64,000 bases of DNA, from assembly GCF_003286125.1 (NCBI RefSeq), contig NZ_QMED01000004.1, positions 248,001-312,000 on the forward strand, given 5' to 3'. Below are positions 1 to 9,867 of the stretch, one piece after another (within the stretch, counting starts at the first letter, position 1; each line of letters begins with the position of its first letter). Source of the DNA: Algibacillus agarilyticus (lineage in GTDB: Bacteria; Pseudomonadota; Gammaproteobacteria; Enterobacterales; Alteromonadaceae). A model generated the notes under the pieces. The model searched no databases, had not been told where the DNA came from, and saw only the letters and a program-made list of their open reading frames with translations. Both the position numbers and the translations under genes were made by a program.

Positions 1-354
1 ACCAATGGCATCTTGCACAGAGTTAAGACTTAACAGCTGTAGCTCAATTTTATTGGGAAGCCATACATCATCATCGTCTAAAAAAGCAATCCACTCTCCA
101 TTTGCATGATTAATTCCAACATTACGGGAATGGTTCGCACCTAGATTTTCTTCAGACTTAAGATAACGAATATTACTATTAGGAAATTCATCTATAATTT
201 TTTTTAATGGTGTTGGACTACAATCATCAACGACTATGATTTCAAAGATTTCTATTGATTGATTGATAACACTATTTAAACTTTCAAGTAGATGGTCAGG
301 TCGATTATATGCAGTAATAACTACACTTACTGGTTGGGTATTAGTATCCATCAT
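1..354 (-). CDS. Family 2 glycosyltransferase, N-terminal part (runs off the window)
   Basis: This is the first 118 codons of a GT-A fold glycosyltransferase, read from the reverse complement. The N-terminus carries the GT2 signature: a beta-strand (VSVVITAYNR), the VVDDCSP nucleotide-binding segment near residue 40, and a DDDD metal-binding cluster near residue 95. The enzyme would transfer an activated sugar to a growing polysaccharide unit at the cytoplasmic face of the inner membrane. Two adjacent in-frame ATGs (354 and 351) could both start it. It is the last visible gene of the minus-strand polysaccharide cluster, 26 bases after the beta-helix gene. The C-terminal half lies outside the window, so acceptor and donor cannot be guessed. 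Confidence 0.85.
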   Translation of the reverse strand, partial: MMDTNTQPVSVVITAYNRPDHLLESLNSVINQSIEIFEIIVVDDCSPTPLKKIIDEFPNSNIRYLKSEENLGANHSRNVGINHANGEWIAFLDDDDVWLPNKIELQLLSLNSVQDAIG

Positions 355-380
355 GGCTTTTCTCTTTAAAGATTAAAATA

Positions 381-1541
381 TTATAATATTTCATTTATAC
401 ATTTATCCTTCCCAGTAATTAATTTAGAAAGCGGATTGTCTACTAAATCTAGTTTAGGCGGTTCTCTATCCAATGTAGTTTGACACTTTATAAATGAGGA
501 TTGAAACTGACTCTTTTCAATTTTTAGTTTTTGAACTTGGAAGCCTGCTGACACAAGAGTCACGTAATAATCAAACCTACCTACAAGTTCACAATTGAAG
601 CAACTATAATCATTATAAGTCCATAATTTAAAAGCATAACGTGTTGCTTCTCCCCCAATAGACACAATATTTTTCAAAATCACATGTTCGGCTTTTAAGT
701 CAAAATTTCCATCTCTGCTATTTTGTACCGTTACGTTTTCAAATGTTAAGTTTTTTGGAGTTCCACCTTTGTTATCTGCTTCAATTCCATCACCTTGTTG
801 ATATGACTTTTCACAATTACCAATATTATTTTCAATATGTGCATGGCTAACTTTTATATTATAAGCGCTATTATAGATTTGAATCCCCCCCTTAAAGCAG
901 TGATTATTAGCAAAATCATGATCCCCATTAATATGTAAGTCAGATAACATGAAATTGTGAGTATTTTTACCACTAATACGAATTGCAACTCGATAATAAC
1001 CGACAACCTTAACTTTTCGTATATCCCAATCATAAGCAAAAGAGTTGAGATTACGATCAACTACAATACAACTGTGAACATTTTGGGCTTTCAAATTATA
1101 AATAATGACATGATTGACATTGCTATTTTTGGCAACTGAAATACATGAACCAACATTTGAAAAGTTTAAATTTTGTAATTTGATATTCCCTCTATGTAGA
1201 ACAAAAGTTTTAAGCACTTTATTTGGTTTACTAAAATCAAAACTCCCAGTAAGAATCAATCCATCCTCACCATTAATTTCAACCTTAGTTTTCCCCCTTA
1301 TATTTATTGGCTTATCAACGGTATAATTACCTTTAGTAAGGAGATATTTACCCGACAACTTTCCTTTTTCCGCCAAAATTATAAACTCAGACCAACTAAG
1401 AGAGTTACCAGTTAAAGGTGTATTGTTTGGATAAACCCTATATGTAGTATTTAAATTATCAGTTGTACTACAACTAAATATAAAGCTACTAATAGAAATA
1501 AGAAATATTAAAACCTTAACTGTATACAAATCATGTTTCAT
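381..1541 (-). CDS. Right-handed beta-helix lipoprotein
   Basis: This 386-residue protein is predicted to be exported and lipidated: a Lys-containing N-terminus, a hydrophobic stretch, then a lipobox ending in Cys at about residue 24 (FIFSCS). From about residue 60 the chain has short repeating strand-turn units rich in Asn, Val and Ile (for example NLTFENVTVQNS and VILKNIVSIGG), typical of parallel beta-helix proteins such as polysaccharide lyases and epimerases. In a polysaccharide gene cluster, such a protein often trims or modifies the exported polymer in the periplasm. I see no family-specific catalytic signature, so lyase, hydrolase or binding protein remain open. It lies 34 bases downstream of the GT4 gene and is probably cotranscribed. 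Confidence 0.7.
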   Translation of the reverse strand: MKHDLYTVKVLIFLISISSFIFSCSTTDNLNTTYRVYPNNTPLTGNSLSWSEFIILAEKGKLSGKYLLTKGNYTVDKPINIRGKTKVEINGEDGLILTGSFDFSKPNKVLKTFVLHRGNIKLQNLNFSNVGSCISVAKNSNVNHVIIYNLKAQNVHSCIVVDRNLNSFAYDWDIRKVKVVGYYRVAIRISGKNTHNFMLSDLHINGDHDFANNHCFKGGIQIYNSAYNIKVSHAHIENNIGNCEKSYQQGDGIEADNKGGTPKNLTFENVTVQNSRDGNFDLKAEHVILKNIVSIGGEATRYAFKLWTYNDYSCFNCELVGRFDYYVTLVSAGFQVQKLKIEKSQFQSSFIKCQTTLDREPPKLDLVDNPLSKLITGKDKCINEIL

Positions 1542-1575
1542 TTATTTCACCAAATAAATACGAGCAGATTTCTGT

Positions 1576-2685
1576 TTACAAGTGCTTATTTATTAATACC
1601 CAAAATAGGTTAGACGTAGTAACCCAAGAATAATTTTCTTCTGCAATGCAGCCTAATTTATTCCCTAATTTTTCACAGAACGCTTTATCTATTGCTAGTA
1701 TTTTCAACTTTTTAGATAAATCATCTAGATCATCTCTTTTAAACAAAGCATCATCCAGTAGAACTACATCTCTGTTCTCTGGTATATCAGCAACAAGAGT
1801 TGCTTTATTATTTGCCATCGCAGAAAGGATACTATTTGACATTCCCTCAAGAACAGAAGGTAATATAAATGCTCTACAATTTTGCATTAAAGGATCTAAA
1901 TGTTCGCTAGTGATGTGGCCTAAAAATATAACTGACTCACATTGATATTCCTTAAGTTGGCGTTCATACTCCGGATCTTTAACATTCCCACCAGCAATAA
2001 CTAAAGGAATTCTCTCGGAATCGGAGAGATTTGAATGAGCTTCTAAAAGTAAATGTAACCTTTTAACAGGGTCTAACCTAGCAGCAAATAAAAAATACCC
2101 ATTTTTTCTGATATCGTTTTCCACCAATATATCTTCATTAGCACTAGTAGATTTTTTGGAACCATTTGGAACAAAGTGAGCATCAGGCCTAAATTTTTTG
2201 TATATCGTAACCATTTCTTTACTATTTGCAGTAAATTCATTAGAAAATCGCCATGAACAATACTCTCCAAGTTTTAAAATGTTTCTACTAACCATCCCCC
2301 ATTTATCACGAGCGCTATCAATAGCACGCAAACTGGTAATTACTTTTATACCGGCAACACGTATAAGAGGGGTAAAAACACATGGACCAGATGCGAATAA
2401 TACAACAACCTTAGGTCTGCGAATAAGTATTGCATGTAATACACAAAGTAAAATAAATCCATGTTGACCAAACACTTTATAAAAAATATTTAGTATATTA
2501 GTTGTTCTAACATTTTTAGGTAATTTAAAAGTATTATCTGAAGTGCCCTTTACCCCATAGACATTAATATTTATTTTTGTCTGTTTACTCATTTCAAGAA
2601 CAATTTCTCTTGTCGCATTCTCAACACCTCCATAGTTGGCAAAAATTCCACGCCCACCTATAAATGACACATCACATACAGCCAT
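1576..2685 (-). CDS. Family 4 glycosyltransferase
   Basis: This 369-residue GT-B fold glycosyltransferase begins with the GGRGI.ANYGGVE motif at about residues 10-23, as in GT4 enzymes that carry a DUF1972-type N-terminal domain. The C-terminal donor-binding half contains FAARLDPVKRLHLLLEA and PSVLEGMSNSILSAMA. In the usual E-x7-E donor motif the second Glu is replaced by Ser here, which is a deviation from the family. It would act at the cytoplasmic membrane face in repeat-unit assembly. Its start lies 1 base from the stop codon of the acetyltransferase gene, so translation is probably coupled. Sugar specificity cannot be read from the sequence. Confidence 0.85.
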   Translation of the reverse strand: MAVCDVSFIGGRGIFANYGGVENATREIVLEMSKQTKININVYGVKGTSDNTFKLPKNVRTTNILNIFYKVFGQHGFILLCVLHAILIRRPKVVVLFASGPCVFTPLIRVAGIKVITSLRAIDSARDKWGMVSRNILKLGEYCSWRFSNEFTANSKEMVTIYKKFRPDAHFVPNGSKKSTSANEDILVENDIRKNGYFLFAARLDPVKRLHLLLEAHSNLSDSERIPLVIAGGNVKDPEYERQLKEYQCESVIFLGHITSEHLDPLMQNCRAFILPSVLEGMSNSILSAMANNKATLVADIPENRDVVLLDDALFKRDDLDDLSKKLKILAIDKAFCEKLGNKLGCIAEENYSWVTTSNLFWVLINKHL

Positions 2686-2686
2686 A

Positions 2687-3253
2687 TTAGTCCTTAACTT
2701 TTAATCCATAATTTACAATCATTTCATCAGTCACTGTTTTCACAGCAACTGCAGGAACACCAACAACAACCTGGTTTATGGGCATTGATTTTGTTACAAC
2801 GCTGTTTGCTCCTATAATGCAATGACTACCAATGATAACCTTACCAAACATCTTCACACCAGGTGCTATATATACAGATTCTCCTACTTCAGGCACTTGT
2901 AACTTAGATTGAGGGTGCCTCCCAATCACGACCCCAACATTTATTACACTATAATTTCCAACTCGAGCTTTAGAGTTAATAACAATCGTGCCGTAATGCG
3001 GTAGGTAAACTCCTTTGCCTATAGTATTTATTGGAATCGAAAAACTTAATCGCTGAGATAACCTTAGAAATAAAAACTTAAGTATAAAATAAATAGGAAA
3101 GAAAAGAGCTTTACCTTGCATGAACTCTAACGCCCTTAAATACCAATGAAAACGAGTTATGGAATCTGTGAAGAAATAATACAAACTTAATGTTTGCCCT
3201 CTTGCTTCGACGTCTGCGGTAATATATTCAAAAAATCTTTTTTTATTTGACAA
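2687..3253 (-). CDS. CysE/WbbJ-like hexapeptide acetyltransferase
   Basis: This 188-residue protein has the left-handed beta-helix of hexapeptide-repeat acyltransferases in its second half, seen as repeating (I/V)G-x4 units from about residue 85 to 170 (VGNYSVINVGVVIG, IGSHCIIGANSVV). It ends like serine acetyltransferase relatives, with GVPA near residue 170. Within this cluster it most plausibly O-acetylates a sugar of the polymer from acetyl-CoA rather than making O-acetylserine. The N-terminal 80 residues contain a hydrophobic segment (ALFFPIYFILKFLFLRL) that could tether it to the membrane. It overlaps the upstream polymerase gene by 11 bases and abuts the following GT4. Confidence 0.8.
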   Translation of the reverse strand: MSNKKRFFEYITADVEARGQTLSLYYFFTDSITRFHWYLRALEFMQGKALFFPIYFILKFLFLRLSQRLSFSIPINTIGKGVYLPHYGTIVINSKARVGNYSVINVGVVIGRHPQSKLQVPEVGESVYIAPGVKMFGKVIIGSHCIIGANSVVTKSMPINQVVVGVPAVAVKTVTDEMIVNYGLKVKD

Positions 3254-4544
3254 TATAATTCCCTCTATGAAGATGATGCTCAGTAGTTCCTAATATCACG
3301 GCGAGAAGTATAATTCCTTCAATCTGCCATAAAGGCATCGTGCCTAAGTTTAGAACCAAAAATGAACTAAATATGCCTATTAGCGAATATCGAACTCCGC
3401 TAGATTTAACCGTCATTATTCTTCGATATAATCCCAAAATTAATATACTAAACAAAGTTAAACCCAAAATACCTAACTCATATAAAAATGAAACGAATGT
3501 GTTGTGGGCATACTTTTCAAAGGAAGCTTTCCAGGAATCCATTCCTCTCCCTAATATAAGTTGTATATTTGTTCCAGATAGGTACTCTGCAATATAATTA
3601 CTCCACATATAAATTCTTCCTGAAAAAAGCCTCTTTTCATCTTTCGTATAATTCTCTGGGTAATCAAATAAATTTGCTGATTGCCCTATTGCTTGAGGTA
3701 TTTCCTGGAACCTTTCTAAGGTATTTGATGGCCCAGCTAAACTAATTATCAAACATAAAATAACCCCTGTAAAAATTGTAACGTGCTTAGTTACGAAGTT
3801 TGTATTTAAAAAAATAATATAAAGTAGTGATGCACTCAGTAATAATGAAGCTAAAACAGTAGTTCTGTAATTAATTAAAATTAAAAGTAGTGAAAAAACA
3901 GCAAAAATTTTAAACTTATTACTATTGCTTTTCTTTTCGCTTTCTAATAGCGAATATACAGCCATTCCACCTATTATGATTACCGAAGCAACAGCCTCAT
4001 GAAAATAACCGCCTACATAACTTACTGAACCATCTCCTTCTGTAGCTTTGTAAACACGCAGAATGAAGGATAAGAAAACGAGTATGATGGTATATGTATA
4101 AGCGATTGAGAATACTTTTACAACTTTATAAAAACCATCATAATCTGTCGCTTTTAAAATTAAAGCAGCTAATTGAATTAAGAATATCCATTTAAAAATT
4201 GAAGCTACAGCCAAGGCTTGATTGTGGTTAATTATCGAACTTACCACCATCAACACAATAATCAACTTTACGCAAATTAAATACCTAGTGAAAATAAAAG
4301 GTATCTTCTTCAAATACATAACTAATGCTGAGATCAATACCATCAATATTGAGTACAGAGAAATTATAGAAAATGGCCCAATCACTTTAGGGTATGTAAA
4401 TTGATGAAAAGCCCCGAAAACCAGTCTTATAAATATTAACCAAAATATAAACTTTAGGACTTGAGAACACTTATTAACAGCCATCCATTTATAGGCGTAA
4501 ATAGCTATAAAAAGAAATAACAACAATTTACAGAAAAGTAACAT
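3243..4544 (-). CDS. O-antigen/exopolysaccharide polymerase (Wzy-like)
   Basis: This is a 433-residue polytopic membrane protein with about 11-12 hydrophobic segments. A large non-membrane loop lies around residues 275-345 and is followed by HNTFVSFLYELGILGL, the HN..L..L.E.G pattern of the Wzy_C/O-antigen ligase superfamily. It would polymerise lipid-linked repeat units in the periplasmic leaflet after flipping. The gene overlaps the GT4 stop upstream by one base (TAATG) and overlaps the acetyltransferase downstream by 11 bases, so the block 5671-1576 looks like one translationally coupled unit. A second protein of this superfamily lies at 12145-13437. Which is polymerase and which ligase is an inference from cluster position. 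Confidence 0.75.
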   Translation of the reverse strand: MLLFCKLLLFLFIAIYAYKWMAVNKCSQVLKFIFWLIFIRLVFGAFHQFTYPKVIGPFSIISLYSILMVLISALVMYLKKIPFIFTRYLICVKLIIVLMVVSSIINHNQALAVASIFKWIFLIQLAALILKATDYDGFYKVVKVFSIAYTYTIILVFLSFILRVYKATEGDGSVSYVGGYFHEAVASVIIIGGMAVYSLLESEKKSNSNKFKIFAVFSLLLILINYRTTVLASLLLSASLLYIIFLNTNFVTKHVTIFTGVILCLIISLAGPSNTLERFQEIPQAIGQSANLFDYPENYTKDEKRLFSGRIYMWSNYIAEYLSGTNIQLILGRGMDSWKASFEKYAHNTFVSFLYELGILGLTLFSILILGLYRRIMTVKSSGVRYSLIGIFSSFLVLNLGTMPLWQIEGIILLAVILGTTEHHLHRGNYIVK

Positions 4545-5671
4545 TACCGATTCTCATTTACTTCTTTTAATATTTCAGTAAATTTAGAATAAAATATTTC
4601 TCGACTAAAGTCTTTTGCACGTAATAAACTCATATTAGAATAATAATGAACCAATTTTTCTGACTCGAAGTATTGGTCTAATCCAGCAGTCAATCCATCT
4701 AAATCACCAGGACTATATATTAATCCATACTTAGCATGTATCACTTTACTTTTCGGAATATCTCTATCGAGTCCCAAGATTTCTTTTGGTCCATCAGTAC
4801 AATTTGAAGCTAATATTGGCTTTGAAAGAGCCATAGATTCAACAACAGCATTTGGAAACCCTTCCAAGTAAGATGATAAAACAAAAAACTCTGCATTTTT
4901 GATAAACGTACCAGGATTCTCCTGGAACCCACAAAACTCAACTCTCTCCATAACACCATACTTAATAGCCATGTCCTTTAAAGACTCTAATTCAGGCCCT
5001 TGACCAAGGATCTTAAGATCATATGTCACTTTTGATTTAGAGAATGCCATAATTAAATCAGCAAAACCCTTGGTTTTAACTAACCTACCAATTGCAATTA
5101 TATATCGATTACTGTTACTTACACGACTAGGCTCATTTGAGCGGGTAATTAGTTCATCGATATTATATGGGTTATTAAGGTATTTAATTTTTTTAGGCTC
5201 GATTTGATAGTCGTTTATAAGGCAATTACCAACCCCGTTAGAAACAACGACTATAGCATCTGCTTTGCTAAATATTACTTTGACTATTTTTTTCTTTATT
5301 TTTTGAAATCGTCCTTGAATTCGTCCATTAGTATTGCTTCTCTCACTTAAAATACACTTATATTTAAATAAAATACTAGCAATGGCATTAAAATGATTTG
5401 ACCGAAATAAAAAGCTGAATATAAATTCAGGCTTTAGTTTCCATACTAGAATTAAGAACTTAACAAGTTGACCAGTTTTGCCATAAGAATTACCCAAGCG
5501 ATGAACATTAATATTAGTAGGTAGCTCATATGCCTCTTCAAAATTATCTAATATCACCACATCAAACTCATAACTTTTAGCTTTGTCGCTTTTTATTAAT
5601 GACATTAAAGTAACAAACACTTTTTCAGCCCCACCTCCCTCAAGTGAATTAATGACAAATAATCCTTTCAA
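4544..5671 (-). CDS. Family 4 glycosyltransferase
   Basis: This 375-residue GT-B glycosyltransferase starts with LFVINSLEGGGAEKVF, the glycine-rich acceptor-side loop common in WbnH/PglA-like GT4 enzymes. The C-terminal domain has IAIGRLVKTKGF, LGQGPELESL and an intact E-x7-E motif in SSYLEGFPNAVVESMA. It would add a hexose or HexNAc to the lipid-linked repeat unit in the cytoplasm. Its stop codon shares one base with the polymerase start, a sign of translational coupling. About 65 AT-rich bases separate it from the epimerase gene upstream in transcription, so it may begin a sub-operon. Linkage and donor are unknown. Confidence 0.88.
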   Translation of the reverse strand: MKGLFVINSLEGGGAEKVFVTLMSLIKSDKAKSYEFDVVILDNFEEAYELPTNINVHRLGNSYGKTGQLVKFLILVWKLKPEFIFSFLFRSNHFNAIASILFKYKCILSERSNTNGRIQGRFQKIKKKIVKVIFSKADAIVVVSNGVGNCLINDYQIEPKKIKYLNNPYNIDELITRSNEPSRVSNSNRYIIAIGRLVKTKGFADLIMAFSKSKVTYDLKILGQGPELESLKDMAIKYGVMERVEFCGFQENPGTFIKNAEFFVLSSYLEGFPNAVVESMALSKPILASNCTDGPKEILGLDRDIPKSKVIHAKYGLIYSPGDLDGLTAGLDQYFESEKLVHYYSNMSLLRAKDFSREIFYSKFTEILKEVNENR

Positions 5672-5735
5672 AATTTCCCCCTCAAATTAATGTATAGTTA
5701 AATTCTTACTGATATGATACAGAACTACATGCATT

Positions 5736-6734
5736 CTATTTATAATAATTTTTAAACCAAACAACAAATTGCTGCATACCATATTCAATACCGGTATCTG
5801 GTTTAAAGCCCACTTCATCTTTTAAACTGTCAATATCAGCAAATGTAGCGGGTACATCACCTTGCTGCATCGGCATAAAGTTCTTTTTCGCCTCGATGCC
5901 CGACGCCTTTTCAATGGCCTCGATAAAGTTCAATAATGGAATGGGTTCATTATTACCAATATTAAATATTTTGTAAGGAGCCTTACTTGATGCTGGTGAT
6001 GTGTTTTTGTTGTCGGCATTGTGTACTGGCACTACATCTTGAATACGTATTATGCCTTCAACAATGTCGTCAATATAGGTAAAGTCTCGTTTCATTTTAC
6101 CGTTATTAAAGACCTTAATCTCACGGTCATTTAATATGGCATCAGTAAAGAGAAATGGTGCCATATCCGGACGACCCCATGGGCCATATACCGTAAAAAA
6201 GCGTAAACCTGTAGTTGGTAAATCATATAAATAGCTATAGCTGTGTGCCATTAATTCATTTGATTTTTTAGTAGCTGCATAAAGTGATACAGGATGATCA
6301 GCAGCATCTTCTGTTGAAAATGGCAATTTTTCATTCATGCCATATACAGAGCTTGATGATGCATAAACTAAATGTTCAACCTTATTATGACGACAACCTT
6401 CTAATATAGTCGCCATACCAACTAAGTTAGAGTCAATATAAGCTAGTGGGTTTTCAATTGAGTAACGAACACCCGCTTGGGCTGCTAAGTGGATAACGCG
6501 ATCGAATTTTTCTTTCTCAAAAAGTGAGGCAATACCTTCTCTATCAGCTAAATCTAACTTCACAAAAGTAAAGTTAGTAAATTTATCTAGTCGTTTTAGG
6601 CGTGCTATTTTTAGGTTGGGGTCGTAATAATCGTTTAAATTATCAAGGCCAACTACGTCATATCCTGCATCAGATAGTTTTTCAGAAACGAAATTACCAA
6701 TAAACCCTGCTGCACCTGTTACTAAAAACTTCAC
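5736..6734 (-). CDS. UDP-glucuronate 4-epimerase, copy A
   Basis: This 332-residue extended short-chain dehydrogenase interconverts UDP-glucuronate and UDP-galacturonate, supplying uronic acid donors. The N-terminal Rossmann motif is TGAAGFIG, and the active site is SSSSVYG followed by YAATK (Tyr-x3-Lys). The N-terminal LDNLNDYYDP segment is characteristic of UDP-GlcA epimerases rather than GalE. By eye it is about 90% identical to copy B at 11126-12148, with differences concentrated in the last 100 residues. It lacks the short extra C-terminal tail of copy B. A decayed ugd fragment lies just upstream in transcription, repeating the ugd plus epimerase pairing expected from pathway logic: Ugd makes UDP-GlcA, which this enzyme uses. 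Confidence 0.9.
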   Translation of the reverse strand: MKFLVTGAAGFIGNFVSEKLSDAGYDVVGLDNLNDYYDPNLKIARLKRLDKFTNFTFVKLDLADREGIASLFEKEKFDRVIHLAAQAGVRYSIENPLAYIDSNLVGMATILEGCRHNKVEHLVYASSSSVYGMNEKLPFSTEDAADHPVSLYAATKKSNELMAHSYSYLYDLPTTGLRFFTVYGPWGRPDMAPFLFTDAILNDREIKVFNNGKMKRDFTYIDDIVEGIIRIQDVVPVHNADNKNTSPASSKAPYKIFNIGNNEPIPLLNFIEAIEKASGIEAKKNFMPMQQGDVPATFADIDSLKDEVGFKPDTGIEYGMQQFVVWFKNYYK

Positions 6735-6786
6735 TTTATCACCCTTTCATATCAATCTATTCAATATAGTTAATTTTTTGCATTTA

Positions 6787-7258
6787 TTAATCACTACCAA
6801 ACAAGTCACGCGTATAAACCTTGTCCAGTACATTTTCTACATTTACTGTTCACTACAATCAAATACATCTGAGGTAACTGTGAATTCATTTAAGTCTTTT
6901 AAATGGAAGAATTAATTTTATTTTATTTCAGGGCTCAAATAAAACCACTTCAATACCTTTGACTTTAATACGCTTCATAATACCTTGTATGGCTGAGGGT
7001 CTAAAATGTTCTGAGCCTGTTTTAATAATGAGGCTATAAACACCAACCACTTTCGGTTTCTTCTTAACAATGCCGTCAGCAACAAAGTTTTTACAGGTGG
7101 TGTTAGAGTCAATAATCGCCCTTTTCATGTTATTGGTAACGTTTTGATAGTTGGCTAATAGTTGCTTGGTGTCTTTTGGTAAAGAGTAACCCCCGTGACA
7201 AGATGAAGGATTGTGAGCATGGCTAACAATACGTTGGACTAAGCAAACCCTTTCAAAT
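6787..7258 (-). pseudogene. Decayed C-terminal fragment of UDP-glucose 6-dehydrogenase
   Basis: Reverse-strand translation, with frame changes, aligns to the C-terminal third of the intact ugd at 17042-18208. The fragment begins around residue 245 ([12 protein letters not shown] against [12 protein letters not shown]) and ends with the same [10 protein letters not shown]. An open stretch at 6928-7128 retains [10 protein letters not shown], then a stop and at least two frameshifts follow before the terminal segment. The catalytic Cys in the [10 protein letters not shown] motif is Ser here (HGGYSLPKD). It cannot encode an active enzyme. It marks an old duplication of ugd next to epimerase copy A. 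Confidence 0.9.
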
Positions 7259-7545
7259 TACAGATCTAACTTATCGGTCCTATTTACGACTTTCCCCAAA
7301 TTACTAGTGAAGTCAACAGATTAAGCTACTAACCCCGCCCGTCACTAGCTGAAGTAGAAAAAGAATTATTTATATATAATTCGCAATCATGTTGTAACAC
7401 CAACTATATTGCTCTATATAATATACTGTATTCTATTAGTGCATAATTTGTTATCTAGTTCGCTTAGAATACAGAATCTTTCACAATTTAACATAAAAAA
7501 CTTTTATTCTGCAAAGCATTAAAAAGTTAAAAGCGACTTATTCTT
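7259..7545. other. Intergenic stretch with no recognised gene
   Basis: This AT-rich sequence lies between the GT2 gene and the ugd remnant. I see no open frame, terminator or repeat that I can support. It is probably more decayed sequence from the same rearrangement. Confidence 0.4.
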
Positions 7546-8388
7546 TCAGTTATTCCTGTAATGTATCCCCGTCAAAAATGCTTTAATTACAGTTCCAAAA
7601 TTAACCTTCGCCATCCGCCTGAGAATATATATTTTGATAAAAACCTTGAATAATTTAAATACCGCCGTTGGTAATGGGAAATAGTACCTAAGCGTTAAGC
7701 CTAAATCATAACTTCGTTCCAAACGTCTAAATCTAGTTATTTTTACATCTTCTTCTGCCAATCGAGATAGACTGTGTTCAAACCCAGGTATAACCTTTAT
7801 TTTATCGGTTAATTTACAATCAAACAATCTTCGACAGAAAGTAAAATCTACACCATATAAGTAAAATCGTTCATCAAAAATATCACTGTAATTTTCTTTT
7901 AGAGTATTTGTAATATGCTCACCAATAACTAAACCACTGCCAATTCCTAATACCAAGTTTTTAGAATTAAATGTAGAGTATTCGATATAAGGTATGTAGT
8001 CGATGGTTGGAGATCGGACAATCCCAGCAGAAGTAATTTTCGGCATAGCCACCTCTGCAGCCCCACACTTTAATACTGCTAATAGATATTCATCATTTAG
8101 CTCAGAATCATCATCTAGAATAATATATTTATCAGCTTGATTCATTGCTATAAATCTATTGTATATAACAGCTAACGACTCATTATGTAATGTTTCCTTT
8201 ATTTCTACATCATAACCAAGTGCTTCAAATTGCAGACAATCTCTATTTGCTAATTTTTTAGGACCATTATTCCATATAACAAGCTTGATAGAAGGGCATT
8301 GTTTGCTTAACTTTATTAAAGAATTTAAAGTCCCACTGTCAACTATTTCTTTATTGTAAAGTAACACTAGCATGGCTGTTTGAAACAT
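7546..8388 (-). CDS. Family 2 glycosyltransferase (rhamnosyltransferase-like)
   Basis: This 280-residue GT-A glycosyltransferase opens with MLVLLYNKEIVDSGTLNSL, as in rhamnosyltransferase-type GT2 proteins. The metal-binding motif is ILDDDSEL at about residues 91-98. A later FYLYGVDFTFCRRL segment matches the substrate-loop region where these enzymes typically have (Y/D)G.DxxFxxR. The start is supported by AAAGGA eight bases upstream of the ATG. It would extend the repeat unit in the cytoplasm. It sits 48 bases after the flippase gene and is probably cotranscribed with it. Rhamnose as donor would fit the decayed rmlB nearby, but that gene is dead, so the donor is uncertain. Confidence 0.8.
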   Translation of the reverse strand: MFQTAMLVLLYNKEIVDSGTLNSLIKLSKQCPSIKLVIWNNGPKKLANRDCLQFEALGYDVEIKETLHNESLAVIYNRFIAMNQADKYIILDDDSELNDEYLLAVLKCGAAEVAMPKITSAGIVRSPTIDYIPYIEYSTFNSKNLVLGIGSGLVIGEHITNTLKENYSDIFDERFYLYGVDFTFCRRLFDCKLTDKIKVIPGFEHSLSRLAEEDVKITRFRRLERSYDLGLTLRYYFPLPTAVFKLFKVFIKIYILRRMAKVNFGTVIKAFLTGIHYRNN

Positions 8389-8436
8389 AAATTTTCCTTT
8401 GCAAATTTAATTTAAGGTAATATATACACTAGGGTG

Positions 8437-9867
8437 TCACGAATTTTGTAGTATTTTCTTTAAGGGCGTGTAGAATATGAAAATTGACATAAACCCAACT
8501 AAAATATTAACAAGTAAATCTAGCCATACAGAAAGTGAATAACGTGTAATAAAGCCAATATTTATCACGCAATATAAAATAGAAGGCAATAGAACTACAC
8601 ACACAACTTTTAGCAATCCGAAATAAAATTCTTTAGGGTTAGTACCAAAGCAATATTTAAAAAGAGTAAAGTATGTTTGAAAGAAATTTATAGAAAACCC
8701 TATTACTAACGCAAAAGCTACATATTCCATCTCACCAAGCACGATACCAATCACAATTCCCGTTACATTAACAAAAGCAGATATAGCACCTGATACAAAT
8801 AAAACGTGTGGTTTATTCATAACTTGGAAGAAAGCTCCTGATGATGACGATACTGCTTGTATTGGAATCATTAGTGAAAATATTTTTATTAATGGTATAA
8901 CCCCTACCCATTGTTTACCAAAAAGGCCTATAACGATATTTTCAGCATTTAAATATATAAAAATACTTATTGGTATTGATATCGCTAACAGTTTACAGGT
9001 TAAACTATTATGCTCTTTGATAACTTTGTCTTTATTGTTACGCACTTTTGTCAAGACAGGCTGTATTGCCGGTGCCATTGCAAATGTTGTAACCATTAGT
9101 GGATATCGCATTAACTGATATGACTTTTCATATACCCCAACAAAGCTCATTCCAAAGTATTTTGCTATTAGAATATTATCTAGATTTCTAGAGAAGAAAT
9201 TAATGACATTGAAGCCAAATTGATATAAGGAAAAAGCAAGTATTGACTTGATGTGATATAGTTCTGAGCCAAAATTAGCCCTACCCAGCTCTGTATTTGA
9301 AGATACACACCAGATAAATACAAACTTAACAATTGCTTGAATTGCAGGCCGTATAGCTAAAGCTAAAACACCAAAATTTTGTAAATATAAAGAATAGACA
9401 AAGGCTAGCGCGATACACTCAGCCAACGCATTGATTGAGGCTAGTTTTAAAAATTTTGTATCTTTATTTAACGCTGTTGTCGGTACAATGCTCAGAGAGT
9501 TAAATAATATAGCAACGCATACTAAAATAGCTATTTGCTGATATTCATACTCACCATAGAAACTATTTAACGAGTATGAGAAGAAGAAAAATAATACAGC
9601 AAGAATTCCGCCCATGATTGCTGTTACTGTAAATATACCATCTCGTTTTTTACTTTCAAATTCATCTTCATTAATAATCGCAGGCCCTATTCCAACATTA
9701 GCAATCATTTGAAAAAACAGAACAAACACTTGAATTGATGCAATAATCCCGAATTCTTCTGGTGAAAACAAACGGGCGTAAATAATTAACGCTAAAAATT
9801 GGACTATGTATACTGATAATTGGCCTGAAACACTTTTGATAATTGCTTTATTTAATTTACTAGGCAC
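8437..9867 (-). CDS. Wzx-type polysaccharide flippase (MOP superfamily)
   Basis: This 476-residue protein has about 12-14 hydrophobic segments. The N-terminus (SVSGQLSVYIVQFLALIIYARLFSPEEFGIIA) is the hallmark of WzxC/RfbX-like exporters. FARNLD-like sequence (FFSRNLDNILIAKYFG) and LMRYPL in the middle match lipid-linked oligosaccharide flippases of the MOP superfamily. It would move undecaprenyl-linked repeat units from the inner to the outer leaflet for polymerisation. The ribosome-binding site is a G-rich run (six G) shortly before the ATG. With two Wzy/WaaL-type proteins and several GTs it defines a Wzx/Wzy-dependent pathway. Confidence 0.88.
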   Translation of the reverse strand: MPSKLNKAIIKSVSGQLSVYIVQFLALIIYARLFSPEEFGIIASIQVFVLFFQMIANVGIGPAIINEDEFESKKRDGIFTVTAIMGGILAVLFFFFSYSLNSFYGEYEYQQIAILVCVAILFNSLSIVPTTALNKDTKFLKLASINALAECIALAFVYSLYLQNFGVLALAIRPAIQAIVKFVFIWCVSSNTELGRANFGSELYHIKSILAFSLYQFGFNVINFFSRNLDNILIAKYFGMSFVGVYEKSYQLMRYPLMVTTFAMAPAIQPVLTKVRNNKDKVIKEHNSLTCKLLAISIPISIFIYLNAENIVIGLFGKQWVGVIPLIKIFSLMIPIQAVSSSSGAFFQVMNKPHVLFVSGAISAFVNVTGIVIGIVLGEMEYVAFALVIGFSINFFQTYFTLFKYCFGTNPKEFYFGLLKVVCVVLLPSILYCVINIGFITRYSLSVWLDLLVNILVGFMSIFIFYTPLKKILQNS